Assembly: GCA_013214355.1 (NCBI GenBank)
Contig: JABSSL010000086.1
Span: 27,218 to 91,217 of the forward strand
DNA length: 64,000 nt
Direction of reading: 5' to 3'
Source of the DNA: Saprospiraceae bacterium
GTDB lineage: Bacteria; Bacteroidota; Bacteroidia; Chitinophagales; Saprospiraceae
Position 1 is the first letter of the stretch; each line of letters starts with the position of its first letter. The notes beneath the pieces were generated by a model, which searched no databases, was not told the DNA's origin, and saw only the letters and a list, made by a program, of their open reading frames with translations. The translations under genes were made by a program, and so were the position numbers. Positions 44,462 to 54,792 of the stretch are shown here, piece after piece.

Positions 44462-45952
44462 ATGCAGCAAAAAACTTCAACTAATTGGGGGCTTTGGGCA
44501 GGTTTACTGGCTTTTTGCCTCCTTCAATTTTTACCTATACCGGTGGGGATGAATCCACAGGCTTGGCAGGTGGCTGCAGTCACTCTTCTGATGATGATCT
44601 GGTGGTTTTCAGAGGCGGTCCCGGTTTACGTGACAGCCTTGGTACCACTAGCACTATTTCCGCTTTTGGCAGATATCCCTGCTGCCACGATCGCTGCCCG
44701 TTACGGCCATAGCCTAATTTTGCTTCTACTAGCAGGCTTTTTCATCGCAAAAAGTATGGAACTGCAGCAGCTACACAAGCGCATTGCCTTAGGTATCATC
44801 CGAAAAGTTGGGACCGGAAAACGGCAAATTCTATTGGGATTTATGATGGCTGCTGCTTTCCTTTCGATGTGGTTGGCAAATGTGATCATCGTATTACTTA
44901 TGTTGCCAATTGCTATGGCTATTATCGAGAAGGAAGAGCGGTTGGGGGCGTCCTCGAGTTTCGGATTCGCGCTATTATTAGGTATTGCCTATACCTCCAG
45001 TGTTGGGGGGACAGGTTCTCTCATTGGCACTCCTCCCAATTTGGTTTTTGCTGCTACTTTGGAGCAATTGTTTCCGGAAGCTCCGGAGGTCAGTTTCGTT
45101 AAATGGATGAAGATTGGCCTACCGGTCATAGTCATCATGTTGCCTATTGTTTGGTGGTATATGGTAAAATACTATCGCTTAGGCGGACCACTTGAGGGAG
45201 GCAGGGAACATATAGAAGCGGAATGGCAAGCCTTGGGGCGCATGAGCCTCGGTGAAAAAAGAGTATTAGCCATTTTCATATTTACGGCCATCGGTTGGCT
45301 CTGGCGCAAAGATATTGCCATCGATGACTTTACGATTCCTGGCTGGACTAGTCTCTTCGGGGTAGGGGAGACGGTGAATGATAGTACCGTTGGAATGATC
45401 GGTGCCCTTTTGCTTTTTATGGTGAAAGATAAAAAAGGGGGAGAGCCACTGTTGAATTGGAAACAAGCCGTGACCATCCCTTGGGGCCCACTCATTCTAA
45501 TCGGTGGCGGTTTGGCTTTGGCTACCGCTTTGAAAGAAAGTGGTTTGGCTACTTACATTGGGGAGAACCTGGCTTTCATTGGCAGCCTTCCGGTAGCCCT
45601 GATCGTCATTAGTATCGTTATTTTTATGCTCTTTTTTACAGAGGTTAATAGTAATACGGCTACCGCTACCTTGTTTCTACCGCTTCTAGCCGGGATAGCG
45701 GTGGCTAATGAAATCAATCCTTTGCTCTTCATGATTCCTGCCACCTTTGCTTGCTCCTTTGCCTTTATGTTGCCCATTGCCACCGGTCCCAATATGGTCA
45801 TCTTTGGCAGCGAACGACTAAGTATTGGAGAAATGGCCAAGTGCGGACTTTGGCTCAATCTAATCTGCGTAGTGTTGCTGACTTTGTTGCTTTACTTCTT
45901 GGTCATCCCGATGTGGGGGATGGAGACGGGCTTGCCTGAGTGGGCGCAGTAA
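44462..45952 (+). CDS. SLC13/DASS family sodium:anion symporter
   Basis: About 496 residues from ATG 44462, with an alternative ATG at 44417. Twelve or so membrane segments; conserved WWFSEAVPVYVTALVPL, the SNT-type signature TGSLIGTPPN and, in the second repeat, FTEVNSNTATATLFLPL. It probably imports dicarboxylates or related anions with sodium. A duplicated inverted-repeat topology is implied by the two SNT signatures, as in VcINDY. No operon partner. Confidence 0.9.
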   Translation: MQQKTSTNWGLWAGLLAFCLLQFLPIPVGMNPQAWQVAAVTLLMMIWWFSEAVPVYVTALVPLALFPLLADIPAATIAARYGHSLILLLLAGFFIAKSMELQQLHKRIALGIIRKVGTGKRQILLGFMMAAAFLSMWLANVIIVLLMLPIAMAIIEKEERLGASSSFGFALLLGIAYTSSVGGTGSLIGTPPNLVFAATLEQLFPEAPEVSFVKWMKIGLPVIVIMLPIVWWYMVKYYRLGGPLEGGREHIEAEWQALGRMSLGEKRVLAIFIFTAIGWLWRKDIAIDDFTIPGWTSLFGVGETVNDSTVGMIGALLLFMVKDKKGGEPLLNWKQAVTIPWGPLILIGGGLALATALKESGLATYIGENLAFIGSLPVALIVISIVIFMLFFTEVNSNTATATLFLPLLAGIAVANEINPLLFMIPATFACSFAFMLPIATGPNMVIFGSERLSIGEMAKCGLWLNLICVVLLTLLLYFLVIPMWGMETGLPEWAQ

Positions 45953-45965
45953 GGCCTACTCATGT

Positions 45966-46418
45966 TTACAAACTCCTTTTAAATACAAACCGAGTAATAA
46001 AGATACCTTTCCCATCGATCTCACCCCCATCGGATTCTACTCCACTGGTTAGAAAAGCCAACTCCCAGCCAGCTTCCGCCAGCCGATTCAATTTATCGGA
46101 AATTAGCGCATCGTTGGAGGCGATATTTTGAAAATTGATACCTGTTAGCGTGAAAAAATTGAGCAATTTGGTCTCTTTGAAATGATCGATCTTTAGGTCT
46201 TTTCGCTTAACATCGCTCATATCACTCTTTTTACCATCGGTGCGGGTAGTCGTTACGGCCTCCGCTTCGGTTTGATCCGTGGCTTCTATGATGCGAGAAC
46301 GGCCTATCCCCGCTGGTACGATGGATTCTACTACGCTGACGATCTTGTACTCAACCTGAGCATATAAATCAGAAGTAAAAAGACTGACCAAGAGAAATAC
46401 AAAAAGAAAATTTTTCAT
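45966..46418 (-). CDS. Small secreted protein of unknown function (DUF4177-like tail)
   Basis: A 150-residue protein; the start at 46418 (MKNFLFVFLLVSLFTSDLYAQ) gives a proper signal peptide, while the longer frame to 46547 does not. The C-terminal part (NRLAEAGWELAFLT…GIFITRFVFKR) resembles the short DUF4177-type 'EGWELV' fold. Periplasmic or secreted. It converges on the SLC13 gene with 13 bp between. Confidence 0.65.
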   Translation of the reverse strand: MKNFLFVFLLVSLFTSDLYAQVEYKIVSVVESIVPAGIGRSRIIEATDQTEAEAVTTTRTDGKKSDMSDVKRKDLKIDHFKETKLLNFFTLTGINFQNIASNDALISDKLNRLAEAGWELAFLTSGVESDGGEIDGKGIFITRFVFKRSL

Positions 46419-46711
46419 GGTAGCTATATTTTTGTTTGAAAATGGATGATAGTATACGTGAGTTTTGCTTAGAAATTGAACAAGAAATGGTGGCAGTAAA
46501 AATGTAATTATAGATTTTTTTAAAGCGACCATTGTATCTTGTTTCAATATTGATGATACAAAGATGCGGAGTGTTCAAATGAGGTTTTTGACACTTAAAG
46601 ACAACCTTGTGATACTTTACGCCAAAATGGAATTATCAGGTGTTTTCTTAATTAGAAAGGGCTTAGCTACAGCTCGAACATCAATTCTATTTGATGATGC
46701 CATTTACACTT

Positions 46712-48214
46712 TTATTGGCCACTTTTAATTAACTCAAACGCTTGTTCCATTTCCAGGTCTCTTCCTTTCAGGATATCATCTACGGTGTAGGAGGTGAGGT
46801 GATCGGGCAGTACGCCCCGGCCAATCGGATGTTTCTGGTATTGAGAACCAATCTGAATATTGGGTGAAATGCGCACCATGATTTTACTATGGGGCAACTG
46901 AATCACAATACTATTGCCGCCAGTGGGTCCTTCAAATAGTCCGCCACTTTCCTCTCCAATGAATATGGCATTGGTTGTTTTGCGAAGATCAGCAGCTAGA
47001 TCTCCAGCGCTAGAAAAGGTGATGCCATTGATCAGCACATACAATTGACCTTGAAATACATTTTCCTTGGGAGGATTCAGCCGGAGATTCCTAGAATATT
47101 CGTAGTTGTTGATCCAGAGCTTATGACTCAGCTTTCGCATATACTCATCATCATTGTTAAAAAGAAAATCAGCGGAATCTCTTTCGATGGTAATAGATCT
47201 AAGCGGACGAAAATCCAGATGACTGAGATAGATGTTTTGATACAATTTGAAGGGTTGATCGTGTAGATAAGACATCAATTCCATTTGATGATGTTCGCTG
47301 CCTCCTTCATTGTTTCTGAGGTCGAGAATAAGATTTTGGATATTATGCTCCTCCAGTTGCGCAAAAGCTTGTTGCAAAAGGGAGTCGAAATGGGGGTCGA
47401 TCTTTTTGTTGTAGAAGGAGCGGGGGAGTTTCAGGACGGCAAGATCTTCTTCTTCAAAGCGCTCAAATTGGGGAGAGGGGGTAGTAAACCAATCCCGTTC
47501 ATCTAAACCATGTTTCTCCAGGAGTAAGGCTTTTCTTTTCTTCATCGTAATACCTTCCACCTCTACTGTTCTAGGGACCCCAGTTTTGTGTTCCTCAAAT
47601 TGCACCTGGAATTGGGTACTCCGATCTAGATGCAAATGATAGTACAAATCAAAACCAGAAGAGACTGGGGAAAAATAACGCTCCATCAACCTGACCTTCC
47701 TTGTCTCAATAAAACCGTCAGTGGCAATCCCCCTCTTCATTTTTGCCATAATTTCTGCGCTCCTTCGGCCATTGATAGCGAGTAGTTTAACTCCGTTTGG
47801 GATGATGCTCTGCCTACTGCAATTATGGAAAATATAGAATTCTTCATTCACCACCTTAATGTAGAAAGGCAGGACCTTCTTTTCCATCACTTCAGTCCGG
47901 AGCTCAGCTTGCGGTATGGTGTAGAGATGGCCACAATTGACACTGGCATTCAAACGGCTAACCAGAGCCAGAAAGTCAAGGCCGGAAATATCTGTATTCA
48001 ATTGCTTCTGCAAGCTGTCGAAACGAGCATCGAAGACTTTCTGATTATCAAATTTGTACAGACGTGGATGCACGTACTCTAGTGCATACCGCAGCCAATG
48101 AAAATCCTCTTGTGCTTGTTGACTGGATAATACTAGAGGTGCTTGTCCAATAAGAGGAATTACAATCGCAAGAGATAAGGCAAGTAGAATTAGTCTTTTC
48201 TTTACAGATGGCAT
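46712..48214 (-). CDS. S41-family serine peptidase-like protein
   Basis: A 500-residue protein with a signal peptide (…AIVIPLIGQAP). A tail-specific-protease-like N-terminal domain (DFHWLRYALEYVHPRLYKF) is followed by a C-terminal S41 crotonase-like domain; the nucleophile Ser is in NGITFSSAGDLAADL, and DLRNNEGGSEHHQ and GEESGGLFEGPTGG are typical. No PDZ domain is obvious. It acts in the periplasm. Confidence 0.85.
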   Translation of the reverse strand: MPSVKKRLILLALSLAIVIPLIGQAPLVLSSQQAQEDFHWLRYALEYVHPRLYKFDNQKVFDARFDSLQKQLNTDISGLDFLALVSRLNASVNCGHLYTIPQAELRTEVMEKKVLPFYIKVVNEEFYIFHNCSRQSIIPNGVKLLAINGRRSAEIMAKMKRGIATDGFIETRKVRLMERYFSPVSSGFDLYYHLHLDRSTQFQVQFEEHKTGVPRTVEVEGITMKKRKALLLEKHGLDERDWFTTPSPQFERFEEEDLAVLKLPRSFYNKKIDPHFDSLLQQAFAQLEEHNIQNLILDLRNNEGGSEHHQMELMSYLHDQPFKLYQNIYLSHLDFRPLRSITIERDSADFLFNNDDEYMRKLSHKLWINNYEYSRNLRLNPPKENVFQGQLYVLINGITFSSAGDLAADLRKTTNAIFIGEESGGLFEGPTGGNSIVIQLPHSKIMVRISPNIQIGSQYQKHPIGRGVLPDHLTSYTVDDILKGRDLEMEQAFELIKSGQ

Positions 48215-48294
48215 AAGGCAAGTAGGGAGTCTTTTCTTCCAAGATGCCTTTATAGGCCGCTTACCCCTAGTAATATCTAGCAGTGGAAATGATA

Positions 48295-48355
48295 AAATGG
48301 CCCTTAGTGTAAACGGAGAAATACTTTACTTCTCAAGAAACGCTAAAGGCCATTT
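48295..48355 (-). terminator. Long hairpin terminator after the fascin-like gene
   Basis: AAATGGCCcTTAG pairs with CTAAaGGCCATTT, and an inner GGAGAA/TTCTC hairpin lies within. It sits between the minus-strand fascin-like gene and the S41 peptidase gene and would end the former. Confidence 0.65.
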
Positions 48356-48448
48356 GAAAAGTGATCCCTTTTGATGGAATGGATCAACAAAATTTGGGCT
48401 TCGGCTGTGCAGCTTTTTCTTCACCCAATATCTCTTTACTAGATTACT

Positions 48449-49246
48449 CTAACTAAATTGGTATGCTTCTGCATTATTACTATTGCATAACCACGCTCCT
48501 CCTGAGGCGTAAGCGGGACGCAGGAACTTATTGTTGTATCCCTTTAGCGCCAATTTGTCTGGCCCCATTTGTACAAGTAAGAACTTTCCACTATCGTCTA
48601 CAGAATCGGCATTAGCAAATACGCGGCCATGAATGGAATCATCCACCGCAAGGTATTTACCATTACTGGCTTTAATGGCAATTCTATTATTACCAACCAC
48701 CTCTACTGTGAAAGTTTCGCCAGAAGTTGCAGAGCCAATCCTGACCCCACTAGAGTTGCTATCGAGAACAAAATACCGTTGACCCGTTCCAAAAAAGGAA
48801 ATATTTTGACCGTGGCTAAGAAAATCAGAAGGGGTGCCCCAGAGAAATTTAGTCTGATCTCCATGATTCGTGGATTTCAGCAACAAGGGTGAGTCAGAAG
48901 CGAATTCCGCTTCTAAATACCGACCGTCACCTGCTTTCAAGGAAAAACTACCGTCCTGATTGTCCTCGACCGTAAACCTTATGGCTTGTGCCATATTTGT
49001 GGTATTCATTACGAGTTTGTGAAGATTTGCTTGCGTCGGGACTGCCACCGCTTCACCAAATTTACCTCCATGCTGGAGCACATGTTCCACAGAACCTACC
49101 TTCTTCAATGTGAGTGGGGTAGCATCATCCTTGTTGGCAGCATTGGAGTGAGGAACAAGAGTGGTGGGGTTAATTTTGAAGTATTTGTTGTTGTTCATAG
49201 CACCGGATAGCACTATTGTGCTGTTACTGACTGGATTACCATTCAT
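48449..49246 (-). CDS. Fascin-like beta-trefoil protein without signal peptide
   Basis: A 265-residue protein with four fascin/actin-crosslinking-like units, each ending in a KxxxGKYL or KxxNKFLRP type motif (FSLKAGDGRYLEA, RIAIKASNGKYLAVDD, KLALKGYNNKFLRP). These are the beta-trefoil repeats of fascin, RICIN-like or FRG1 domains. No signal peptide, membrane segment or sorting domain is visible, so it is either cytoplasmic or exported without a known signal. The role is unknown; carbohydrate binding is a guess based on the fold. Confidence 0.7.
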   Translation of the reverse strand: MNGNPVSNSTIVLSGAMNNNKYFKINPTTLVPHSNAANKDDATPLTLKKVGSVEHVLQHGGKFGEAVAVPTQANLHKLVMNTTNMAQAIRFTVEDNQDGSFSLKAGDGRYLEAEFASDSPLLLKSTNHGDQTKFLWGTPSDFLSHGQNISFFGTGQRYFVLDSNSSGVRIGSATSGETFTVEVVGNNRIAIKASNGKYLAVDDSIHGRVFANADSVDDSGKFLLVQMGPDKLALKGYNNKFLRPAYASGGAWLCNSNNAEAYQFS

Positions 49247-49668
49247 GCTGTTGGGTAATTTATTTAGTGAAAAATTTTAGAGCTGCCTGCGGCTTTATCA
49301 AATTAGGGCCCCAGAGCAGCGTCCTAAAGAGTAATGGCCAAAATGTAAAACATCTATTTTTTCTTTGCAAAGACAAATTTTGGGCCTTACCACAAATATT
49401 TATTCGACTTAATATTTTTAGTTGTTTGTAAATGAGTTTTTTGTGTCATATAGTTACCACAATTTCAGTGTACTGATGGTAACAAACCTAATTTGGAGTC
49501 CATTCATCAGCTGGAAGTTATCTCAAGTTTATAGCTGTCCTCATGTTTCATATTTGTAGAATTTGATTTATATTTGTTCTGCATTTACGAAAATTGATCT
49601 TCACCAATAATTTTTATGGACCTTGTCTCAACAACATAAAAATTGGTGTGGAACCAAACTTACTAGTC
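49247..49668. other. Divergent intergenic region
   Basis: 422 bp between the fascin-like gene and the padR-like gene. It holds the promoter for padR (49546-49576). I find no other gene, repeat or structured element; no good -7 box for the minus-strand gene was found. Confidence 0.4.
49546..49576 (+). promoter_or_regulatory. Promoter of padR/permease operon
   Basis: TTTC (49546-49549), 19-bp spacer, TATATTTG (49569-49576): an exact TAnnTTTG -7 box with a near -33 box. It gives a leader of about 85 nt before the ATG at 49669. Confidence 0.5.
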
Positions 49669-50022
49669 ATGAAAGGTACAAATCTAGGCGAGTTCGAAGA
49701 GTTAATCTTATTGATCGTGGGGGTGTTGTATCCTGATGCCTACGGGCTTAGCATCCGCCAGGAGATTATAGCGCAAACCGGTCGCAAGGCGGCCATCGGA
49801 GCCGTTCACTCTGGATTGAATCGATTGGAGAAGAAAGGCTATCTCCTCTCCAAACTGGCCGATGGGACCCATGAGCGAGGTGGTCGACGCAAACGACTCT
49901 TTCACATTACAGCTGCTGGAAAACGTGCCTTAGAGAAAAATCACGAACTTAGAAATTCCTTGTGGAATCAAATTCCTGATCTGGCCTGGAAAAACCTTCT
50001 TTATGGGGACTCCTTTGAATAA
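49669..50022 (+). CDS. PadR-family transcriptional regulator
   Basis: A 117-residue winged-helix protein: MKGTNLGEFEELILLIVGVL, AYGLSIRQEIIAQ, AIGAVHSGLNRLEKKGYL and RGGRRKRLFHITAAGKRAL. The Met at 49669 is preferred because the earlier in-frame ATG (49594) adds a non-conserved stretch next to the promoter. It overlaps the permease gene by 20 bp; PadR genes fused in operon with MacB/FtsX permeases are common in Bacteroidota and regulate them. Confidence 0.9.
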   Translation: MKGTNLGEFEELILLIVGVLYPDAYGLSIRQEIIAQTGRKAAIGAVHSGLNRLEKKGYLLSKLADGTHERGGRRKRLFHITAAGKRALEKNHELRNSLWNQIPDLAWKNLLYGDSFE

Positions 50023-52620
50023 TCACCATCCCCCCAAGTGGGCCGATCACTTTCTAGCTTGGTTTTGCCGTGATGAACTTTTGGAAGAGATCAAGGGGGA
50101 CCTGCACGAATTCTATGTCCAAGAGCTGAGCGACCAGAAACTCTGGAAGGCCAAGTTGTATTACTGGTATCATGTACTTCACTTTTTGCGCCCCTTCGCA
50201 ATCAAAAGCCGGCGCCAGCATTCAAACACCCTGACTATGTACCGTAACTATTTTAAGTTCGCTTGGCGGCATGCCCTAAAGCATAAGGGTAACACAATCC
50301 TGCATGTCCTGAGTCTTGGGCTGGGAATTGCTTGTTCCATTTTCATCTTCATCTATTTAAAAGGTGAATTGAGTTACGATCGTTTCCATGAGGAAGCCGA
50401 TCGTATCCATCGCGTGGCCATTGACTTAGTTGACTCCGAACAGCGACGAATACCCGATGCTACGACTCCCCCGGCCCTGGCTCCGAGCCTGGTAAAAGAT
50501 TTCCCGGAAGTGGCATCTGCCGTTCGCTTATTCCCTAACTGGGGCAATAAGTTCCTCTTAGGGGCCAGCCCGGAAAAGAAGTTTCACGAGGAAGATTTTA
50601 TTCGCACAGACCCCGGTTTTTTCGATGTCTTCACTTTTCCAGCCTTGCATGGCGATCCAGCTAGGGCCTTGGAGGAAAGGGGCCAGATTATTCTCACTCG
50701 AAGTGCAGCTACAAAATATTTCGGGAAAACGGATGTAGTTGGAGAAAGCCTGATGCACTACCTAAGTGATACCACGGAAGTGTATCAGATTGGGGCCGTA
50801 CTGGAGGATGTGCTACTTCATTCCCATTTTCATTTTGACTTTTTAGCGGCTATCCCTTTCGAAAATCTGGAACAAAACTGGGGCTGGTATAATTATTACA
50901 CGTACATCAAATTAGCACCTGGTGCCAAGATGGCGAGTTTAGAACCCAAGCTCCAGCCTTACTTTGAGTCGCAACTGGAAGAAAGGGACTATTACAACAT
51001 CATCTATTCGCAACCGGTAACTGATATTCATTTGCGATCCCATTTAAAGTGGGAGCTCGAACCTAATGGAGATATAGCCAATGTCTACATTCTAGCATTA
51101 CTGGCCCTTTTTGTATTGTTCATGTCCTGTCTAAACTACTTGAATCTTAAAATTGCTGAGGTGAGTAAGAAGTATCGGGAGGTAGGTGTGCGGAAGGTAT
51201 TCGGAGCTAATAAGGGGTCTCTGATCGGACAGTTTATGGTAGAAACGCTATTGATCAGTTTTTTTGCCTTATTATTTGCCAGCCTTTTGGCCGAGGGACT
51301 CTTTAGGCAGCTCCGGGATGTGCTGGGGCGTGATATCTCTATTCTAGACCCCGAAAATTTGGTAGCCTTTTTGTTGATTGGTTTGGTAGTTGTAGGGTGG
51401 GAATATTGGCCGGACTCTATCCCGCCATCCACTTGTCTTCCTTCAAAGCTGCACTAGCGGTAAAAGGCTTATTCAATAGTTCAGGGAAATCTACCAATGG
51501 TTTAAGGCGGGGCTTATTGGTCGTTCAATTTGCCATTTCCACCTTTATGATTTTTTGCACAATTGGCGTTTATCAACAGCTCCAATACGTAAAGAATGTA
51601 GATAAAGGCTTTTCACCAGAGCAGGTACTAGTCATCGAAAACATACAGAATATCCCTAACCAGCAAAGCCTAAAGGAAGAATTGCTAAAGATTACCAGTG
51701 TGTCGGAGGCCGGCTTGTCTAATGGGGTCATTGGCGGACTCAATTGGACTTCCTCCTTGGGCTATCCTGATGCTTTTACGATGAATTGGGTAACTGTTGA
51801 TCCTGGATTTTTGGGTACGATGGGACTCGAGCTCAAGGCGGGCCGGAATTTCTCTCCGGACCGCGAAACGGATAAGTCGGGTCTCAATTTTATCGTCAAT
51901 GAAACGGGTTTACAGCAATTAGGATTGACGGATGAAGATGTGGGTAAGCGGGTGAAAATGACCGAGGCACAAGATTCAACCCGGGATGGAATGGGGACAA
52001 TTCTTGGCGTGGTAGAGGACTTTCATTTTACTGACTTTAAGTCTAGCATTAAGCCCTTTGCCTTTTTCTACCGAGAGAGACCGCAGAACTACCTCAACTT
52101 GAAATTGTCGACTACTGATTTAGCCGAAACCTTACAGTCGATTGATCAAGTGTGGTCGCAATTTTCAAATCAAGCCCCCTTGGATTACTTCTTTCTGGAT
52201 CAAAATTTTGCCGAGTTATACGCCAAGGAAAACCGCTTGTCCAATGTGCTATTGTTTTTAACTGTCCTCGCTATCCTGATTGCGGTGATGGGGATGTTTG
52301 CCATTGCCAATATCACGATTAAAGATCGCACCAAAGAAATTGCGATTCGCAAAGTATTAGGAGCTTCTGTGTCCGGAGTGACCTTCCTCATTACGAAGCA
52401 TTTTCTCCTCCTGGTTTTATTGGCCAATCTCATCGCGATACCGATCGCTTACTACGGTATGCAACAATGGCTGGATGGTTTTGCTTATCGAATCTCTTTG
52501 GGTTTGGCGCTCTTCCTGCTAACCGCACTCTTTACCTTATTGGTGGCCTGGGCCACTGTAGGCTTGCAGTCCTTTCGAGCGGCAGTTAGTAATCCCATGA
52601 AGAGTTTGAAGGAGGAGTGA
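50003..52620 (+). pseudogene. MacB/FtsX-type ABC permease with an apparent -1 frameshift
   Basis: Two open frames (50003-51457 and 51397-52620) together make one permease of ~870 residues. Frame 1 has an N-terminal permease-prefix domain (WADHFLAWFCRDELLEEIKGDL), first membrane helix (ILHVLSLGLGIACSIFIF), MacB periplasmic core, and helices up to FLLIGLVVVG. Frame 2 continues with ILAGLYPAIHLSSFKA, the expected next segment. One missing base near 51400, in the run GGGTGGGAATA, explains it; either a mutation or a sequencing error. The ATPase is not in the window, as usual for this subfamily. Confidence 0.75.
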
Positions 52621-52636
52621 TAGGGGGACCTGGGCT

Positions 52637-53599
52637 CTATTTTTTAGTTATCGGTCTAAAGGCGGGAAACCCATCGTGTAGCTTATTTCTAGTGATCTGC
52701 CGTAATGATTTCCCGTCTTTGGAAACGATAAAGATTTCTCGGCTATCATCCGTGTTAGCGCTAAAGGTGATCCATTGCCCATCAGGTGAAAAGGTGGCCC
52801 GATACTGGAGGCAGTGATTCCACCCTTCATCTAATTGTAAGAACGTTCCCCGATGAATGCCATGCTTTTTGAGGGCTTCATTGGAGATAACTCGCCTGAT
52901 GTCGCTCCCGTCGGCATTCATGATAAAGAGTTCGAACCCACCTTCTCGATCTGAATAAAAGAGTATTTCAGAAGCATCAGGTGACCAGATCGGGGCTAAG
53001 TCCGTATACTGCTTGGTCGTTAAGTTCTTCTGCTTGCCGGAGTGCAAGTTCTTCTGAAAAACTTGTGCCCCATCCTCATTACCTGCGACATAAATGACCT
53101 CATTGTGGATGGAAACATCAGGTTGAGATTCGTAGAGGTTAGTCGTATTAGTAAAACGTTCGGTTTTGCCGGAGTTCACATTGATTTGGTAAAGGTCACC
53201 ATTTCGACTATAGATCACCCGAGTTCCAGTTGCGTCAAAGGTGGGATCAAATTCGTAGTCCCTACCAATAACATCTAACCTTCTGGCATTCGAACCATCA
53301 GGATCTGTCAACCAAATACGCCATCCTCCTCTACGATAGGATTCAAAGGTGATCTTCGTGCCGTCTTTTGACCAATTGGGGTAATAGTCGGGCCTTACGC
53401 CGGATTTGCCAATTTGCTGCTTACCCGAACCATCTGTATTCATCAAGAAGATATGGCCCTTTGAGCCTTCCTGATTTGATTGAAAAAATACAAGCTGATG
53501 AACTGCCTTATTCGGCGTGGATTGACTGATACAGCCAGTAGAAAAAAGACTGAGGATTAGAAGAAGTACGATCGGGTGTTTCTTACTTGCTATTTGCAT
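52637..53599 (-). CDS. TolB-like PD40 beta-propeller lipoprotein
   Basis: A 320-residue lipoprotein (SLFSTGC, Cys23). It consists of about six PD40/WD40-like blades: IFLMNTDGSGKQQI, YPNWSKDGTKITFES, IWLTDPDGSNARRL, ADGSDIRRV, and FSPDGQWITFSAN. TolB-type propellers bind proteins or peptides in the periplasm; no TolB N-terminal domain is present. It converges on the permease gene; a second propeller lipoprotein lies at 53838. Confidence 0.83.
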   Translation of the reverse strand: MQIASKKHPIVLLLILSLFSTGCISQSTPNKAVHQLVFFQSNQEGSKGHIFLMNTDGSGKQQIGKSGVRPDYYPNWSKDGTKITFESYRRGGWRIWLTDPDGSNARRLDVIGRDYEFDPTFDATGTRVIYSRNGDLYQINVNSGKTERFTNTTNLYESQPDVSIHNEVIYVAGNEDGAQVFQKNLHSGKQKNLTTKQYTDLAPIWSPDASEILFYSDREGGFELFIMNADGSDIRRVISNEALKKHGIHRGTFLQLDEGWNHCLQYRATFSPDGQWITFSANTDDSREIFIVSKDGKSLRQITRNKLHDGFPAFRPITKK

Positions 53600-53837
53600 C
53601 GAATTAGATTTTTGTTCGATTCAAAATTACTGGGGTGGGGGTGATCAAAGTAGAGAAATGTGACCAAGCTCATTTTTTGGGACAAAGAGAAGGGGAGGGG
53701 CGTAAGAGGGCTATGATCATTTTCATTTGTAATCAAAACGTGGCATGCCGGACCAGCTGTCCGTCACAATAAATGCCGTTCATCACAACTTACTTACACA
53801 CGAATGCATTTTGGAGTAGTTTGAGTCCATAGCAAAA

Positions 53838-54782
53838 ATGAAAAGCATGAAAGTTACGTTCCAGTTGGGCATTTTAGTGCTCACCCTAATAATGGGAGCC
53901 TGTCAACAAAATCAAAAGAGCGAGGTAGAACAGCCTTCCAAAGAAGCTACGGTAGTTGACGAATCTACTCCAAAGGGGAGCCCCGATTTAGGCCCCAACT
54001 TTAATCCTGTAAATTCGGAACTAGCCTATTACTCCTATGTGGGAGAAGATCAATCCATGGCCAGGATTTTTGTCTCAGATATCGATGGCGGCAATGTTCG
54101 GGAGGTATCCACTTTGGATACTATTGGCTTTCATACCGAGCCGAAGTGGTCAAGAGACGGCAAACGAATAGGCTACACCAACTTCCTCGGAGAAGGCGCC
54201 CGAATCATGGCCGTGGATGCGGACGGTCAACATCTTACCGAACTAGCCACCGTCACTGAAGATGGATTCCATATGTTTTCTTCCTGGGATTTATCCGGCG
54301 AAGGATACTTTTTCTTTCACTGGCCCAAAGGCGGTTTTACCCCTGATGCCTACTATGCTAAAGGCGACCAGCTAGAAAGGCTGACTGAAAATGGTAAGAC
54401 CAACAGACCCCAAATGACGGCAGACGGCCATCTTTTCATCAACCGAATTGAAAGTGCAGATCCTTACGTGGCGACCAAGCAACTATATGATCTACAGCAA
54501 AAAGAAGTCATCAAAGACATGCCTGAATTAGAAGGTGAATTCATAGCTGGTAACTATTCCGTCAAAGCGATAGAAAACGAGGATTCCACCACCTTCATTT
54601 TAGAGGATTTACAAGGGAATGATCTACAGGAATTGGGAACCGTTCCCTACAAGAAGATCATGTTTTCTACCATCGACAATAGGCAGGAGTACGTAGCCTA
54701 CAATACTGATTTTGCAGATGGAGCAGAAATTCATTTGCTCAACATCCAGACCGGAGAAATCATCAAATTGACCAAAAACTAA
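53838..54782 (+). CDS. Second TolB-like propeller lipoprotein
   Basis: A 314-residue lipoprotein (lipobox LIMGAC, Cys22), starting at 53838 or the Met at 53847. PD40-type blades begin at LGPNFNPVNSELAYYS and include EPKWSRDGKRIGYTN. It is divergent from the propeller gene at 52637 but shares its fold. It is 10 bp upstream of the esterase-like gene on the same strand, so they probably form an operon. Confidence 0.8.
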   Translation: MKSMKVTFQLGILVLTLIMGACQQNQKSEVEQPSKEATVVDESTPKGSPDLGPNFNPVNSELAYYSYVGEDQSMARIFVSDIDGGNVREVSTLDTIGFHTEPKWSRDGKRIGYTNFLGEGARIMAVDADGQHLTELATVTEDGFHMFSSWDLSGEGYFFFHWPKGGFTPDAYYAKGDQLERLTENGKTNRPQMTADGHLFINRIESADPYVATKQLYDLQQKEVIKDMPELEGEFIAGNYSVKAIENEDSTTFILEDLQGNDLQELGTVPYKKIMFSTIDNRQEYVAYNTDFADGAEIHLLNIQTGEIIKLTKN

Positions 54783-54792
54783 ATACCTACCC

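Noticed and set aside
46419..46547. N-terminal extension of the small secreted protein at 45966
   Set aside because: The proper signal peptide starts at 46418; the extra 43 residues would bury it.
51397..51457. Programmed -1 frameshift in the permease
   Set aside because: The overlap lacks a convincing slippery heptamer followed by a stimulatory structure; a missing base in a G run is simpler.
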